Part shown: piece after piece, positions 16,159-26,400 of the stretch
Numbering within the stretch: position 1 is the first letter of the stretch
Layout: every line of letters starts with the position of its first letter
Origin: a virus
Direction: 5' to 3' (one strand)
Length of the DNA stretch: 59,913 nucleotides
Virus record (IMG/VR): IMGVR_UViG_3300032116_000209
Location: 1-59,913 of that record
Position numbers and translations under genes: made by a program
Notes under the pieces: generated by a model
The model's input: only the letters and a program-made list of their open reading frames with translations
Databases searched by the model: none
What the model was told of the DNA's origin: nothing

Positions 16159-16588
16159 GACTGACTATCCCAGAATCATATATCTTTAAGTCCTCATTTA
16201 TTACTGGGTTAATAGATGATGCTTGAACTACAACACGAACAGATGTAGTTCCTGTTTTTATAAATGAATAGTTTGAAGACCCTGTTGAAGCCACAAAGGT
16301 AGGTAAAGCAGAATCAAAACCTATAAAAACATCATAAAGTGTTTGTGCAGAAATTTCTCCAGCAGACCAATTTACCATAATAGTATTTCCGATAACATTT
16401 ATATCTCCTATGCCTACCAAAACATCTCCAGACTGAGCAACGAATAACTGAGAGTATGCGGACTTTCTGTTCTTATCATCTGAAATTATTCTAAATCGTA
16501 AAACTACAGAATTGTCGCCCGTTACCCTTCCTAAAGAATCTTTTTTAATAACAACATTTTTTATTCCCTTATCTGGAGTGTTTGCCAT
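16151..16588 (-). CDS. Small tail-associated protein, Fn3-like
   Basis: A 145-aa strand-rich protein. The middle (NTIMVNWSAGEISAQTLYDV, about 84-103) has the Trp and Tyr spacing of an Fn3-like domain. It lies between tail fibre-like genes and may decorate the tail tip. The 3' end contains the promoter of the next gene. Confidence 0.45.
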   Translation of the reverse strand: MANTPDKGIKNVVIKKDSLGRVTGDNSVVLRFRIISDDKNRKSAYSQLFVAQSGDVLVGIGDINVIGNTIMVNWSAGEISAQTLYDVFIGFDSALPTFVASTGSSNYSFIKTGTTSVRVVVQASSINPVINEDLKIYDSGIVSLV

Positions 16589-16590
16589 AA

Positions 16591-17757
16591 TTAAACATCC
16601 AAGACAAATCTAAATTCTATGTAATTTGTAGTGTTGGCTGACTTTATAATAGGCCTTGCTTGCACATTTTTAATTACAGAATATCCAGTTAGACCATACA
16701 GAGAGTTTGTAGATGTAGTATTTTCAACTCTTAAACCATCCAAACATACATAGAAAGAATCTGACGGCAAGTTATTTTTAGTAATAGAAACATAAATCTT
16801 TGCCACAGAAACATCGGACCAATTAAATCTTAAACTTTTATCAAGTTGCTGAAAAGTTTTGCTGACTACAACGTATCGGTTATTTGCAAAATCATGCTTA
16901 TGTTCTGAGGTTCCTAAAGTATAGCCAACATGATCTACATCAACCATAAACTTTGCGTACTGAGTAGTTGAGTTTGGTCCAGTATGAGAAAACTCCAACA
17001 AAATTTTAACATTGTCTGGAATACTTTCTGCAGAGTTTGCCATTTTATTAACAACAGAAAATGCAAGCCTTAACTCATCCAGTGGGCTATTTTTTGTAAA
17101 GTCTACAGAAGTTTGATCCAATATAATATAATCTGATCCAGTTAATGGCACCATACTTCCTTGTGGATTATATGATAAAGAAGATGTATCTCCTCTCATT
17201 GCTACGATATTATTTAAGAATCTACATCTTTCGTTTCTGGCAACTCTATCAGACTGAGTAAAAATTGTGTTGTCGGCATTTGTAGAAAAAACCTTTGGTG
17301 TTTGATTTATGGATCCATTATTTTCACTACCGTCTAGAGGTCTATACTCTGAAGCAATTGCAGTCGGAGACTCTCCATCTATACTATATAGCCAATTGTC
17401 TGTGTCTGCAAAAGAATAAACAACTCTGCTATCAAACGATCCAGCGACTGGGTTTGATCCTGCAGAAAATATTCCAACTTCGGTAATCTCATACCTTTCC
17501 TCTGTTGGCAATTCTGCTGTTAATACTACTTTTGATAAACCGTTTTCATTTACAAATCCCCTAGAAATAATAGGGGCACGAAACATTTCAAAATCTAAAG
17601 ACTCTTTATTTTTTAATATTGCCAACTGCTCAGTAGTAAAAGTATGATTAGAAGCAACTGGCTTTGCTCCACACCCTACGGCAATGTGGGACGCATATGA
17701 TGGCGTCTGCCCGACAAGGTACTTTGCTAAAAGATTTTTTCCTATATTAGTTATCAT
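16591..17757 (-). CDS. Tail tip/fibre-like protein
   Basis: A 388-aa protein. The start, ASHIAVGCGAKPV then LDFEMFRAPIISRGF then YEITEVGIFSAG, is the N-terminal assembly pattern of many phage tail fibre and baseplate-attached proteins. A jelly-roll-like carbohydrate-binding half follows (about 210-388: SPLDELRLAFSVVNKM, LLEFSHTG, FYVCLDGLRVENT). It overlaps the next gene by four bases (ATGA-type coupling). Confidence 0.6.
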   Translation of the reverse strand: MITNIGKNLLAKYLVGQTPSYASHIAVGCGAKPVASNHTFTTEQLAILKNKESLDFEMFRAPIISRGFVNENGLSKVVLTAELPTEERYEITEVGIFSAGSNPVAGSFDSRVVYSFADTDNWLYSIDGESPTAIASEYRPLDGSENNGSINQTPKVFSTNADNTIFTQSDRVARNERCRFLNNIVAMRGDTSSLSYNPQGSMVPLTGSDYIILDQTSVDFTKNSPLDELRLAFSVVNKMANSAESIPDNVKILLEFSHTGPNSTTQYAKFMVDVDHVGYTLGTSEHKHDFANNRYVVVSKTFQQLDKSLRFNWSDVSVAKIYVSITKNNLPSDSFYVCLDGLRVENTTSTNSLYGLTGYSVIKNVQARPIIKSANTTNYIEFRFVLDV

Positions 17758-18341
17758 TGGCTACTCCCATAGTATATTGTATCATCAAAAATGTTTCCAG
17801 CGGTGAGTATTTCAACCTCAACCTGTTCGTTTTCTTTCATATTAATAAGATTTATTACAAGGTCTCCAGTTATTGGGTCTATGTAAATTGACTTGCAGTT
17901 TGGAGTTTTTATCCACTTGGTTTTATCCTGCTCATTTGGATTCGTTGGTGGTGGGGAAATATCGTATCCAGTACCGCATATGGGAAGTCTGTCAAGTATA
18001 GACAAAGATAGTGACTTAAAGTAAGAGTCGGAGGATTGAAGCCTTAATACATTGTTTGGGTTATACTGTAAATATAGATCTGTTAAATTTTTAATTGGAG
18101 CGTATATTACTTTTTGACCATTTATCAAATCATGCCTAGAAATTGTTGCAAGTTCATACCCACCAATATCTTCAAATATTAAGTCTGTCATTATTTCTAT
18201 TGACATGGTTTCGTCATTTGACAGTATAAGATCTGGCGTTGCAATCTTTACAGAGTCATCATCTTTTTTCTGGGATGGCTCTGGAATTGCTGCGACAGCA
18301 GAAAGATAAACAGGGTTTACTGATTTAATTGGACTTGACAT
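17754..18341 (-). CDS. Minor tail protein, function unknown
   Basis: A 195-aa, strand-rich protein (SIEIMTDLIFEDIGGYELAT, about 47-66) that fits the class of distal tail proteins encoded after the tape measure. The segment with SIYIDPITGDLVINLI looks like a beta-sandwich. Start and stop codons overlap both neighbours, so it belongs to the tail operon. No closer family recognised. Confidence 0.5.
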   Translation of the reverse strand: MSSPIKSVNPVYLSAVAAIPEPSQKKDDDSVKIATPDLILSNDETMSIEIMTDLIFEDIGGYELATISRHDLINGQKVIYAPIKNLTDLYLQYNPNNVLRLQSSDSYFKSLSLSILDRLPICGTGYDISPPPTNPNEQDKTKWIKTPNCKSIYIDPITGDLVINLINMKENEQVEVEILTAGNIFDDTIYYGSSQ

Positions 18342-21300
18342 TATACAACCTCACTTAAAAACAAAGTCATGGACGGACCATCAGAACTTCTAGAAAATTC
18401 AATATTATAAACAACAAACCTATTGTTTGGATTTGACGCCATACTTATATCATTTTCTTTATAATCTACACTAACAATATCGCCAAGTTGAATTGTTGGT
18501 ATTGCAAATATCTGAACACCTAAAGACCTTCTTGGCTTTGTAATTTTTTCAACTAGCCATTTCATTAAATTGAATGCCTCATCCTGTGACTGAACATATG
18601 TTGTGTCTATTGCAAAATCTTTTTTGCCGTAAGTCATTCTGCTAAGTTTAATATCCTGATAGTCCTGCTTAAATTTATAAGGGTTTGATATTAATTGATC
18701 AGCAACAAACTGGGGATTTGAAACAAGACTATTTTTATTAAAGTATTCATCAACTGTTAAGTTGTTATCTGACTGTTGTGTAAATGTAATTCCTTGCATT
18801 CTTAAATAGTTTCCGCTTGTCTCATCTAAAGAAAGGGGTGCATCAGTTGTATTAAAAACCAAAAATTCTGCTCCATATGATCCTGCTCTAAAACCAGAAA
18901 TTGCATATCCTTTCATTTTATTAAATGTAGGAGATATTTTTGCGCTTAATGCTGGATAGGCTTTATCATATTTAAAATTAAATGCTGCAAGTTCTCTCAT
19001 TATACTTCCAAACTCCTCAAAATAAATATCATACTTAGGTGGCTCAGAAGACCCAACTCCAGTTAAATATGTATTTTGTATTAATCCGCTTATAGAGTAT
19101 TTTCTAAATGATTCATTGACATCTAACTCCGAGTCTCCAAAAACAGAGTTGACTGGAGCACCTAAACGGAAAGATGTGTTTTGAGAATAGTTATTGCATA
19201 GAGCGTATACATTTTCAAACATTGCTCTTGAAGATCCTCTTGTAAATAGTGCAATATTTGAGTATACTGGAAGCGGATCTGTATCGTCTACAGTCTTTAT
19301 CATAACGCCATTTAAATATAAATAGAACCTTCTTGTTGTTCCTATGTCTTCGTATTCTACGGCCAAGTCATATACCGTTGGATTTTCTTCAGCAAAACTT
19401 CTTGATTGTCCAGTAAATTTACCGTCGTCAACTGTGATCTCACCAAGACCGTCCCAAAGTTTTATTGGCACGGCTGCTCCATTATTAGATTTTATCTTAT
19501 AAAAGAATACATTGCTAATTCCTTGCTTTTCTTTTTTAGACAAATTTCCTAATCCCAATGCTGCTATTTCAAAATAATAACCAACATTAGTCAATGGATT
19601 TAGCATTACCCCTATTCCAGCAGAGCCTCCATAAACATTTATATTTTTATCTGGCGTTGATCCATTAACAACAAAATATGTTGACGAGCCATTTGATGTC
19701 TGCCCTCTGTCCTGATTGTTTTCTATCTTACCGACAATTCTCATTCTTGTTCCAAAGTGCTTATACTTTTTATTTTCTAACGACTTATGAACATATGATA
19801 TAAAATCCCTAGGCTTTTCTTTTGTAGTAAAGTTTGGACCAGTTAGAGATAGGGCAGAAGATTGTATTGATCCAGGCTGTTGCTGGGTCTGTGTAGTTAT
19901 CTCTCCAGTTAGAGTTGTAGAAAGAAAGTTTTTTATAAGACCAGTTCTTGATGCTGTTCTTCCTATTGCATCGGCAGACGCACCAACATCTGTTGTCTTG
20001 CCTGCAGACCCCACCGTAGTTGCAGGAATTGGAGTTTTGCCATCGAACAAATACTCAGATTCCATATGGCAACCTTTTATATTTTCATCAGACTTCCAGT
20101 ATTCAGAAATTCCAGCAGAGTGTGCAACAATAGTAGTTCCAAATTGTCCACGACCATGCTTGACCACAGGACCATTTTGAAGTTTTACAATCCCATTCTG
20201 TTCAAAGTATTTAGGCTCAGAATAAATTCTAATTAAACCTGTTGGATATATTTTGCCATTAAACGGAAGTTTTGAAAAATAGTTTTGATAGTCTTCAATA
20301 GATGTAATCCATACATTTCCAAAACCAGTAACATTGTGTTGTACTGCATCATATTTTATAATCTCGCCCTGGGAATAAAAATATCCGTTATATCTAGCAA
20401 TCCAAAAAACTGCCTCGCCTAAATTAAATGTATTATTAATTACAACATTATTCTTTACTATTGGAACTTCTGCTGATAGGTCTGAGTTTAGAGGAATTGC
20501 AGTAAGCAAATAAGAAGACTGAGTTCCTATTTCATTATTTAGAGACTTGGTGTTTTCTGTTCCAGAAACTTCCCAAAGTAGTGCTGGCTTATAAACATAA
20601 TACCTTTCTTCATCTAATAAACTTGCCTGCCTAATAGACCCTACAGATCTCTGAATGTGTCTTGGCGTATAATTTATAACCCCATCATTATATACAGAAT
20701 TTGATTGTGCTGAAACTGAAATAATGTTGGCAATTTTTGCGTTTGGCAATGTCTTATTGTTTATTGCTTCTTGCTGAAACAGGTCATTCGTTCCTTTAAG
20801 TTGAAAAACTGTTGGCCTCTGTTCTACAGTTGGCATTATATAATTTTTGCTCATCATAACAAAGTTGTTATATTCATCAAAAAACATTGCTGTCTGAGTT
20901 GATACAGCCAAGTCTTCCAACACCTCTGCAACACTTCTATCTGGAGCAATAAAAAAATATGGAATTATTAATTCTTTTTCATTTTGAACTCTTTTAAAAG
21001 TGTAATTAGAAAAACCAATATAGTCTAGCAATAAAGAAACTGCAGAACTAAGGGATACCTCTGTCATTAAAATTTGTGGAGCAGTTATTGATTCTAAATA
21101 CCAATACATGTCTCTTAATGAAATAAAAACTGCTTTATTCATTATATCTGATTTTGGAAATGAGTCAGAATATAAAGTTTTAATTGGAACCCAATAATCC
21201 CACCCATCAACATCCACTATGACCTCATAGAACTTAAACTGTATGTGCCTGTCAATATATTTGCTTATAATACTTGCAGAATTATTCTCATTAAAAGCCT

Positions 21301-22732
21301 GATCATAATCAAATATATTTATCGATCCATTTGAAGCAACTAGTTGTCCGACTGGCAATCCACTTACACCAAGGTCGGAGGCACTTTTGTTTATTGAATA
21401 ATCCAAGGTTTTATCAGATATGTTCATAACAAGTCTTGGAGATATTTCAATTAGGTCGAATGTAGAATCTTTGACATTCATTGTGTCTACAACAATTCTT
21501 ACGCCAGAAATATATTCAAACTCTCTATATTGTATTTTTCCATCTAGAGATCTAACAAACTTGCTTGGATCTGTTGCGTCTACAACAAAATTAGTTAGCC
21601 TATCTACAGTTTCATCTTGAACATACCAGCCATACTTTGGTCTAATAACTGTATAGTCTTGTCCATTCCAAATATGATATTCTCCTATATCATTTTCGTT
21701 TTCTTTAATTAAGTATGCATAGCCAACTACAGACTCTTTTGGCAAAAATAGTTCAGTTGGATATGTTTCTGCAAATACAAAATTTGCCCTCCACTCTTCT
21801 GGAACAATTAGCCCATAGGCAACCTCAACATACCCGTCGCTTTTAATAATTGAAGAACCGTCTCTTCTTCTTTTTGATGGATCAAAAGATATAATGTCTT
21901 GCCAATTATTATCTTTTAAAACTTGAATTTTCCATTTGCTAGGAGTTTTTTGGTTTAACTCTCCAAAAAATGGATCAGCAAAAGATCCCGTAGAAGACGA
22001 AAAAGGTCCTAAGTTTTCTGTTCCAGTATGCGTTTGCATTTTAACAACAACTCTATTGGCAGGTATTTTTTCTTTATAAACTACAAAAGGACAGGCATCT
22101 TCGATATCGTACTGAGATCCACGAACCTTAGATGCAATACCATATTCAGAAAGTGTGTCAATTGTTCCTAGTTTTTGTTTACCATCTTTATCTAAAAATA
22201 CTTGAGAAGAGCCATAGGAAACAGAAGCATCGTTGTAAGTATATTTATATGTTACCTCTGACCTATACGATGTCCAGTATTTAAATATATCGTTTTTGTC
22301 TGGCATGTAATATCTAGGTCTGTCTGCCATAAACAAATTGGGATGATGGAGTTTTCCATTCTCAAAAAACACTGCCTTATTTATTCCAGATCTTGGTCTA
22401 AATTGTCCGAAGCAGTCTTCTAACGAATACAGGGTTTGTAGTTTTTCTTTTTTAGTTAAAAATGCAGTAGGAGTATCATTATTGTCAAAAGTTCCATCAA
22501 TTACAACATCTGAATCAGTTGCCCCAGTATAAAAATTACCAGCATCATTAATGTCAAAACTTGTTGGCAAAGAAGAATACACTGTCGATGTTTGTGTTGG
22601 CCTATATCTATAGTTACCAATATGCTTTATATTGGTTGGTACATTCATGTTCCATTCTGCAGTAATTACTGACTTGTTTCTAACAGTAGGAGATGTCTCC
22701 AAAAATTTCTGCAGGTCTTTGTCTTCAAACAT
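18341..22732 (-). CDS. Large tail tip protein with LamG-like domain
   Basis: A 1463-aa minor tail protein. A hub-like segment at about 545-640 (SLSSAVSLLLDYIGFSNYTF, then VAEVLEDLAVSTQTAMFFDE) resembles the domain common in central tail proteins. Residues about 980-1180 form a concanavalin/LamG-like sandwich (HFGTRMRIVGKIEN, GYYFEIAALG, RRFYLYLNGVMIKTV), the usual glycan-binding module. The C-terminal 200 residues return to a baseplate-like fold (QIFAIPTIQLGDIVSVDYKE). It likely forms the tail tip and meets the host surface. No peptidase or lysozyme motif is visible. Confidence 0.7.
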   Translation of the reverse strand: MFEDKDLQKFLETSPTVRNKSVITAEWNMNVPTNIKHIGNYRYRPTQTSTVYSSLPTSFDINDAGNFYTGATDSDVVIDGTFDNNDTPTAFLTKKEKLQTLYSLEDCFGQFRPRSGINKAVFFENGKLHHPNLFMADRPRYYMPDKNDIFKYWTSYRSEVTYKYTYNDASVSYGSSQVFLDKDGKQKLGTIDTLSEYGIASKVRGSQYDIEDACPFVVYKEKIPANRVVVKMQTHTGTENLGPFSSSTGSFADPFFGELNQKTPSKWKIQVLKDNNWQDIISFDPSKRRRDGSSIIKSDGYVEVAYGLIVPEEWRANFVFAETYPTELFLPKESVVGYAYLIKENENDIGEYHIWNGQDYTVIRPKYGWYVQDETVDRLTNFVVDATDPSKFVRSLDGKIQYREFEYISGVRIVVDTMNVKDSTFDLIEISPRLVMNISDKTLDYSINKSASDLGVSGLPVGQLVASNGSINIFDYDQAFNENNSASIISKYIDRHIQFKFYEVIVDVDGWDYWVPIKTLYSDSFPKSDIMNKAVFISLRDMYWYLESITAPQILMTEVSLSSAVSLLLDYIGFSNYTFKRVQNEKELIIPYFFIAPDRSVAEVLEDLAVSTQTAMFFDEYNNFVMMSKNYIMPTVEQRPTVFQLKGTNDLFQQEAINNKTLPNAKIANIISVSAQSNSVYNDGVINYTPRHIQRSVGSIRQASLLDEERYYVYKPALLWEVSGTENTKSLNNEIGTQSSYLLTAIPLNSDLSAEVPIVKNNVVINNTFNLGEAVFWIARYNGYFYSQGEIIKYDAVQHNVTGFGNVWITSIEDYQNYFSKLPFNGKIYPTGLIRIYSEPKYFEQNGIVKLQNGPVVKHGRGQFGTTIVAHSAGISEYWKSDENIKGCHMESEYLFDGKTPIPATTVGSAGKTTDVGASADAIGRTASRTGLIKNFLSTTLTGEITTQTQQQPGSIQSSALSLTGPNFTTKEKPRDFISYVHKSLENKKYKHFGTRMRIVGKIENNQDRGQTSNGSSTYFVVNGSTPDKNINVYGGSAGIGVMLNPLTNVGYYFEIAALGLGNLSKKEKQGISNVFFYKIKSNNGAAVPIKLWDGLGEITVDDGKFTGQSRSFAEENPTVYDLAVEYEDIGTTRRFYLYLNGVMIKTVDDTDPLPVYSNIALFTRGSSRAMFENVYALCNNYSQNTSFRLGAPVNSVFGDSELDVNESFRKYSISGLIQNTYLTGVGSSEPPKYDIYFEEFGSIMRELAAFNFKYDKAYPALSAKISPTFNKMKGYAISGFRAGSYGAEFLVFNTTDAPLSLDETSGNYLRMQGITFTQQSDNNLTVDEYFNKNSLVSNPQFVADQLISNPYKFKQDYQDIKLSRMTYGKKDFAIDTTYVQSQDEAFNLMKWLVEKITKPRRSLGVQIFAIPTIQLGDIVSVDYKENDISMASNPNNRFVVYNIEFSRSSDGPSMTLFLSEVV

Positions 22733-23403
22733 TATACCTCTTCCAGTGTTACAGAAACATTCCAGTAATCAAACTTGGTTCCTCTTTTTTCAACTGAATA
22801 TGAAAAATCACTTATGAACATTTCGATTAACTGGTTATACTGTCTAAGATGATCGTATGGCTCTGGGGTTCCCTTAAAAATACCTTTTCTATCATATGCC
22901 AAGAAAACCCAAAAAGATCCCTTGTGTGAGTCATACCATTCAAGCATATCTGCTCCGCCTGCGCCACCATCTGTTGTATATGACTTATGCGGAGACAATC
23001 CAGTTGCAGGATCAAAATTTGGAAAGTTTTCGTGTGATCTAGATGGAATCATATCCCAATTAACACTTACTGTAGTCTTGTCTGCAATATGATAGGACCT
23101 CATTCGACCATTGATCATTCGTTCACGCTTTTCAATGCGCTCTGTTTTAATATCGATAGGCTGTCTATTATCATCAGTTAAAAATAAAAACTGATCAATA
23201 AGGGATTCATCCTCTATACTTTCTGGATCAGTACCAACCTCAAAGCCAATCGGAACATATATTTTTTTCTTTGGTGTTGTTATACTTGCAGGATCTTCCA
23301 CAAGCGTTCCAGAATTTTCAGACCAAAGCATACCGCTTGGCCTACTGTATTTTTTACGACCATTAACATATAATAGCCTTGGGTCTAAATCACCTTCTGC
23401 CAC
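22732..23403 (-). CDS. Distal tail protein-like
   Basis: A 223-aa protein encoded directly after the tape measure gene, overlapping it by 14 bases, the usual place of the distal tail (Dit) protein that joins tube and tip. Its residues KTTVSVNWDMIPSRSH and FWVFLAYDRKG and a C-terminal NVSVTLEEV fit a tube-like beta fold. It starts at GTG after a G-rich ribosome site. The assignment rests mainly on position and size. Confidence 0.6.
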   Translation of the reverse strand: MAEGDLDPRLLYVNGRKKYSRPSGMLWSENSGTLVEDPASITTPKKKIYVPIGFEVGTDPESIEDESLIDQFLFLTDDNRQPIDIKTERIEKRERMINGRMRSYHIADKTTVSVNWDMIPSRSHENFPNFDPATGLSPHKSYTTDGGAGGADMLEWYDSHKGSFWVFLAYDRKGIFKGTPEPYDHLRQYNQLIEMFISDFSYSVEKRGTKFDYWNVSVTLEEV

Positions 23404-26400
23404 TTATAGCCACCCCCCTTATCCTTCTATCATCAACCTGTTTAATTGTTGCCATGACTGCTTGTGCAATTTCATTTGGATTTGCGTCAGTCTTAGCGTT
23501 TACTGTTAATGTATATGTATTATTATACACTGATCCGCCAACTGCCTCGCCCTTATTTATTTGCTTCATTGTGTCTAATCCATACGAATCAACAGCATAC
23601 TTACTCATAATAAATTCTCCTGGAGTTAGCATTGCTGGAACTGTATCTGTCCCCCTGGCAAATCCACCCATCGCAAACCTCATTGGATTAATTAGACCAC
23701 CCTTTGCTAAAGCCTGCATAAAGCCTCCACCGCCACCACCAGATCCTGCTGCAGCACCAGAACCAGTAGGAAGTTTTACAGTAGTTCCAGACCATATCAT
23801 ATTTCCATTCTTATATTTTGGATCATTAGTAAATTTTGGATTTAGGGCCAATAGTTGTTTTAATGATATATTGTTATCTGCTGCAATTTCTGACAATGTG
23901 TCGCCAGGCTGAACAACATATTTTGTTGTGCCAGTGTTTGTGTTTGTTTTTGTGTTAGTGTCAGTGGCTGGAACTATTTCTTCTTTTATAGTTCCTTGTT
24001 TTACGCAATCATTTCCCACTAAATTATATCCTTCAGGACATACTGTTTTTGTTGCTCCCTCTTTTACGCAATTGTTTCCAACTAACTTATGTCCTTCTGG
24101 ACATATAATCTCAGTTGTTCCTTCCTTAACACACTTATCTCCGACCTGCTTAAAACCAGCAGGACATACGACCTCTGTTTTACCATCCATTACGCAGTTA
24201 TTTCCAACCTGCTTATATCCAGGAGGACATACGACAGTTTGGGCTGGAACAACTGGGTCTGTGTTTACCTGCTGATTATTATAGGCATTTATAAGTCTTC
24301 CCTGTACATTTAGAGCATCCTGCATTGATTTAACAAATTGGGCACTTGCCACTCTTGCAAGATCTACAGCATTCTTTATTTGTTCCCACTCTGCTCTGGT
24401 TTTTTCTAAAACAGTAATTGACTCTATAGATTTTTCTAGAGCAAGTTCATTAAGTCTTAAAGTTTCTCTATTTGGCTCAAGACTCTTTGTTTCAATTTCA
24501 TAAATCTGATCCTGCAAATCCTTTATTTCTTTTTCAATTTGAATTCTTGTTCTTCCATCTTTGGATCTTAATTCTGAAAGTTCGTACTCCCTGGCCAAAC
24601 CAAGAGCGTCTCTTTGTCTTGTTAGTGCGTCTGCTGCAGACTGTGCTCTCATATCTTGTGCAGCACGAGCAGCAGCAGCAATATCTCCAGATGTTAAAGC
24701 CTCGGCAAGTGTTAATTGACCCTTTTGTTGTTGTGCTATATAAGAGTTTGCCTTTTCAATTTCATCAAGAGCCTTTAGTCTTTCATCATATTTCTCATTT
24801 ACCTTTTCTTCTTGAGTTTCAATTTCCTTTAGGCTTACCTCTTGTATTCTAATTTTTTCTTGTGTCTTTGCAATTAACTCTTCTGCTTTTCTTATTTCTT
24901 CTTTAAGAGGTTTATTCTGAACATCAAACGAAAGCCTTAACTTTGTTTCTTCTACATCAAATGCCTCCATCGCATTGCTAACACCAGTATCAAATATTTC
25001 TTGCATGCCCTCAATGGTCATTAGTTTAAGATTAAGTTCAATACGTTTTTTCTTTACCGCTAACGCCAAACCTTCTGCAAAATTTGCAGCACCAGTTAAC
25101 AGGCCTTCTGTCAATCCCTGGTTGTTTATAATTGCTTCTATTTCTGCTTGATTGAATCTTCCAAGATTAGATATTAGTTTTTCGTACAAGTCAGATCTTT
25201 GCTGTATATCTTTGTTTTCTTGCTCAATAGACTGAACTGCAGCCATTCTTCTTTGTGCTTTTGTTGCCTCGTTTGCTGCCTTTATAACTTTCTTGAGTTG
25301 TTTGTCTGATAACTTATTGTTAGCAATTGCTGCAGCAGTTGAAGCATCTGCAACCATCTCCAATGCAACAGAACCATCAACTCCAGCAGCCTTTAATCTG
25401 GCAAGCGCAGCATTTTGATTTCCAATATTTTTAACCATTCTGTCTTGAGTACTAACAAAATCTCCAAGAGCGATAGACTGAAGAGCATCTCCAATGCTTT
25501 TTGCACCATCTTTTAATGCTACGATTTCTCCATTTTTAAACTTAAATAGTTTGTTCTTTTGCTTTTCAAATTCTTTTGGATCCATACCAACAATAAGTTC
25601 AATTAGGTCTTCTCCTGCACCCAGTCTTCTCATGTCATTTTCTATACCGCTGAAAACCTCAATAGTTTTTTTGCCACCAAATAACTTATTTAAAGATTTA
25701 AATGACGCATCAAAACCTTCTGTAACTTTAATCTGGTTCTTACGAACATCCCTTAACTTCTTAAGCAGATCGTCTAAAGGTGAGGACTTTGGCTTATTAC
25801 CGCTTCCGCTTTTATCTCCACTGACTGGAGCGTTTGCACCTATTGAAACATTTTCGGTTACAGCCTTAAAGCCTTGCTGTTCTTTATAGTGTGCAATCAT
25901 TGCAGCCTGAGATAAGCCCTTATACTGCGCTCCACCGTATGTCCTGCCACCAATTACTGTATTTTCTTTTAACCAATTCTGATAATCATCGGAAGCAACA
26001 ATTTGTGGGTCTGGAACATTTATTACAGCAGCAATAGTTGTAGTATAAACTTTTTGTTGATCTTCTGTCAATGTATTAAAATATTCCTCATTAAATGCAT
26101 TTGTTCCTTTAACCTCTGGAATAATCTCATATACCATTGTTGCTGTTAAATCTTTTTTGCCTTCAATTGCGTCAAGCATTTTATTTAATTGTTGATAAGC
26201 AGCATCATTTTCAGTATAATACTTTACCAACACATTTGAAGGTATTACAGCATTAAGATTATTTAACTTTACCATATTCTTAGCAAAATCTAAAGCATCG
26301 GAATCTTTTTCAAATGCCTCAACCTTAGTAATAAACTTTGTCTGAACTTCTTTATCAATTTTGTTGTCAGCAGTTAGTATGTTCTGAGCAGCGACCCCAA

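Noticed and set aside
23379-24313. Several plus-strand frames opposite the tape measure C-terminus
   Set aside because: Shadows of the Cys repeats and LysM region; no start signals and opposite to all other genes.
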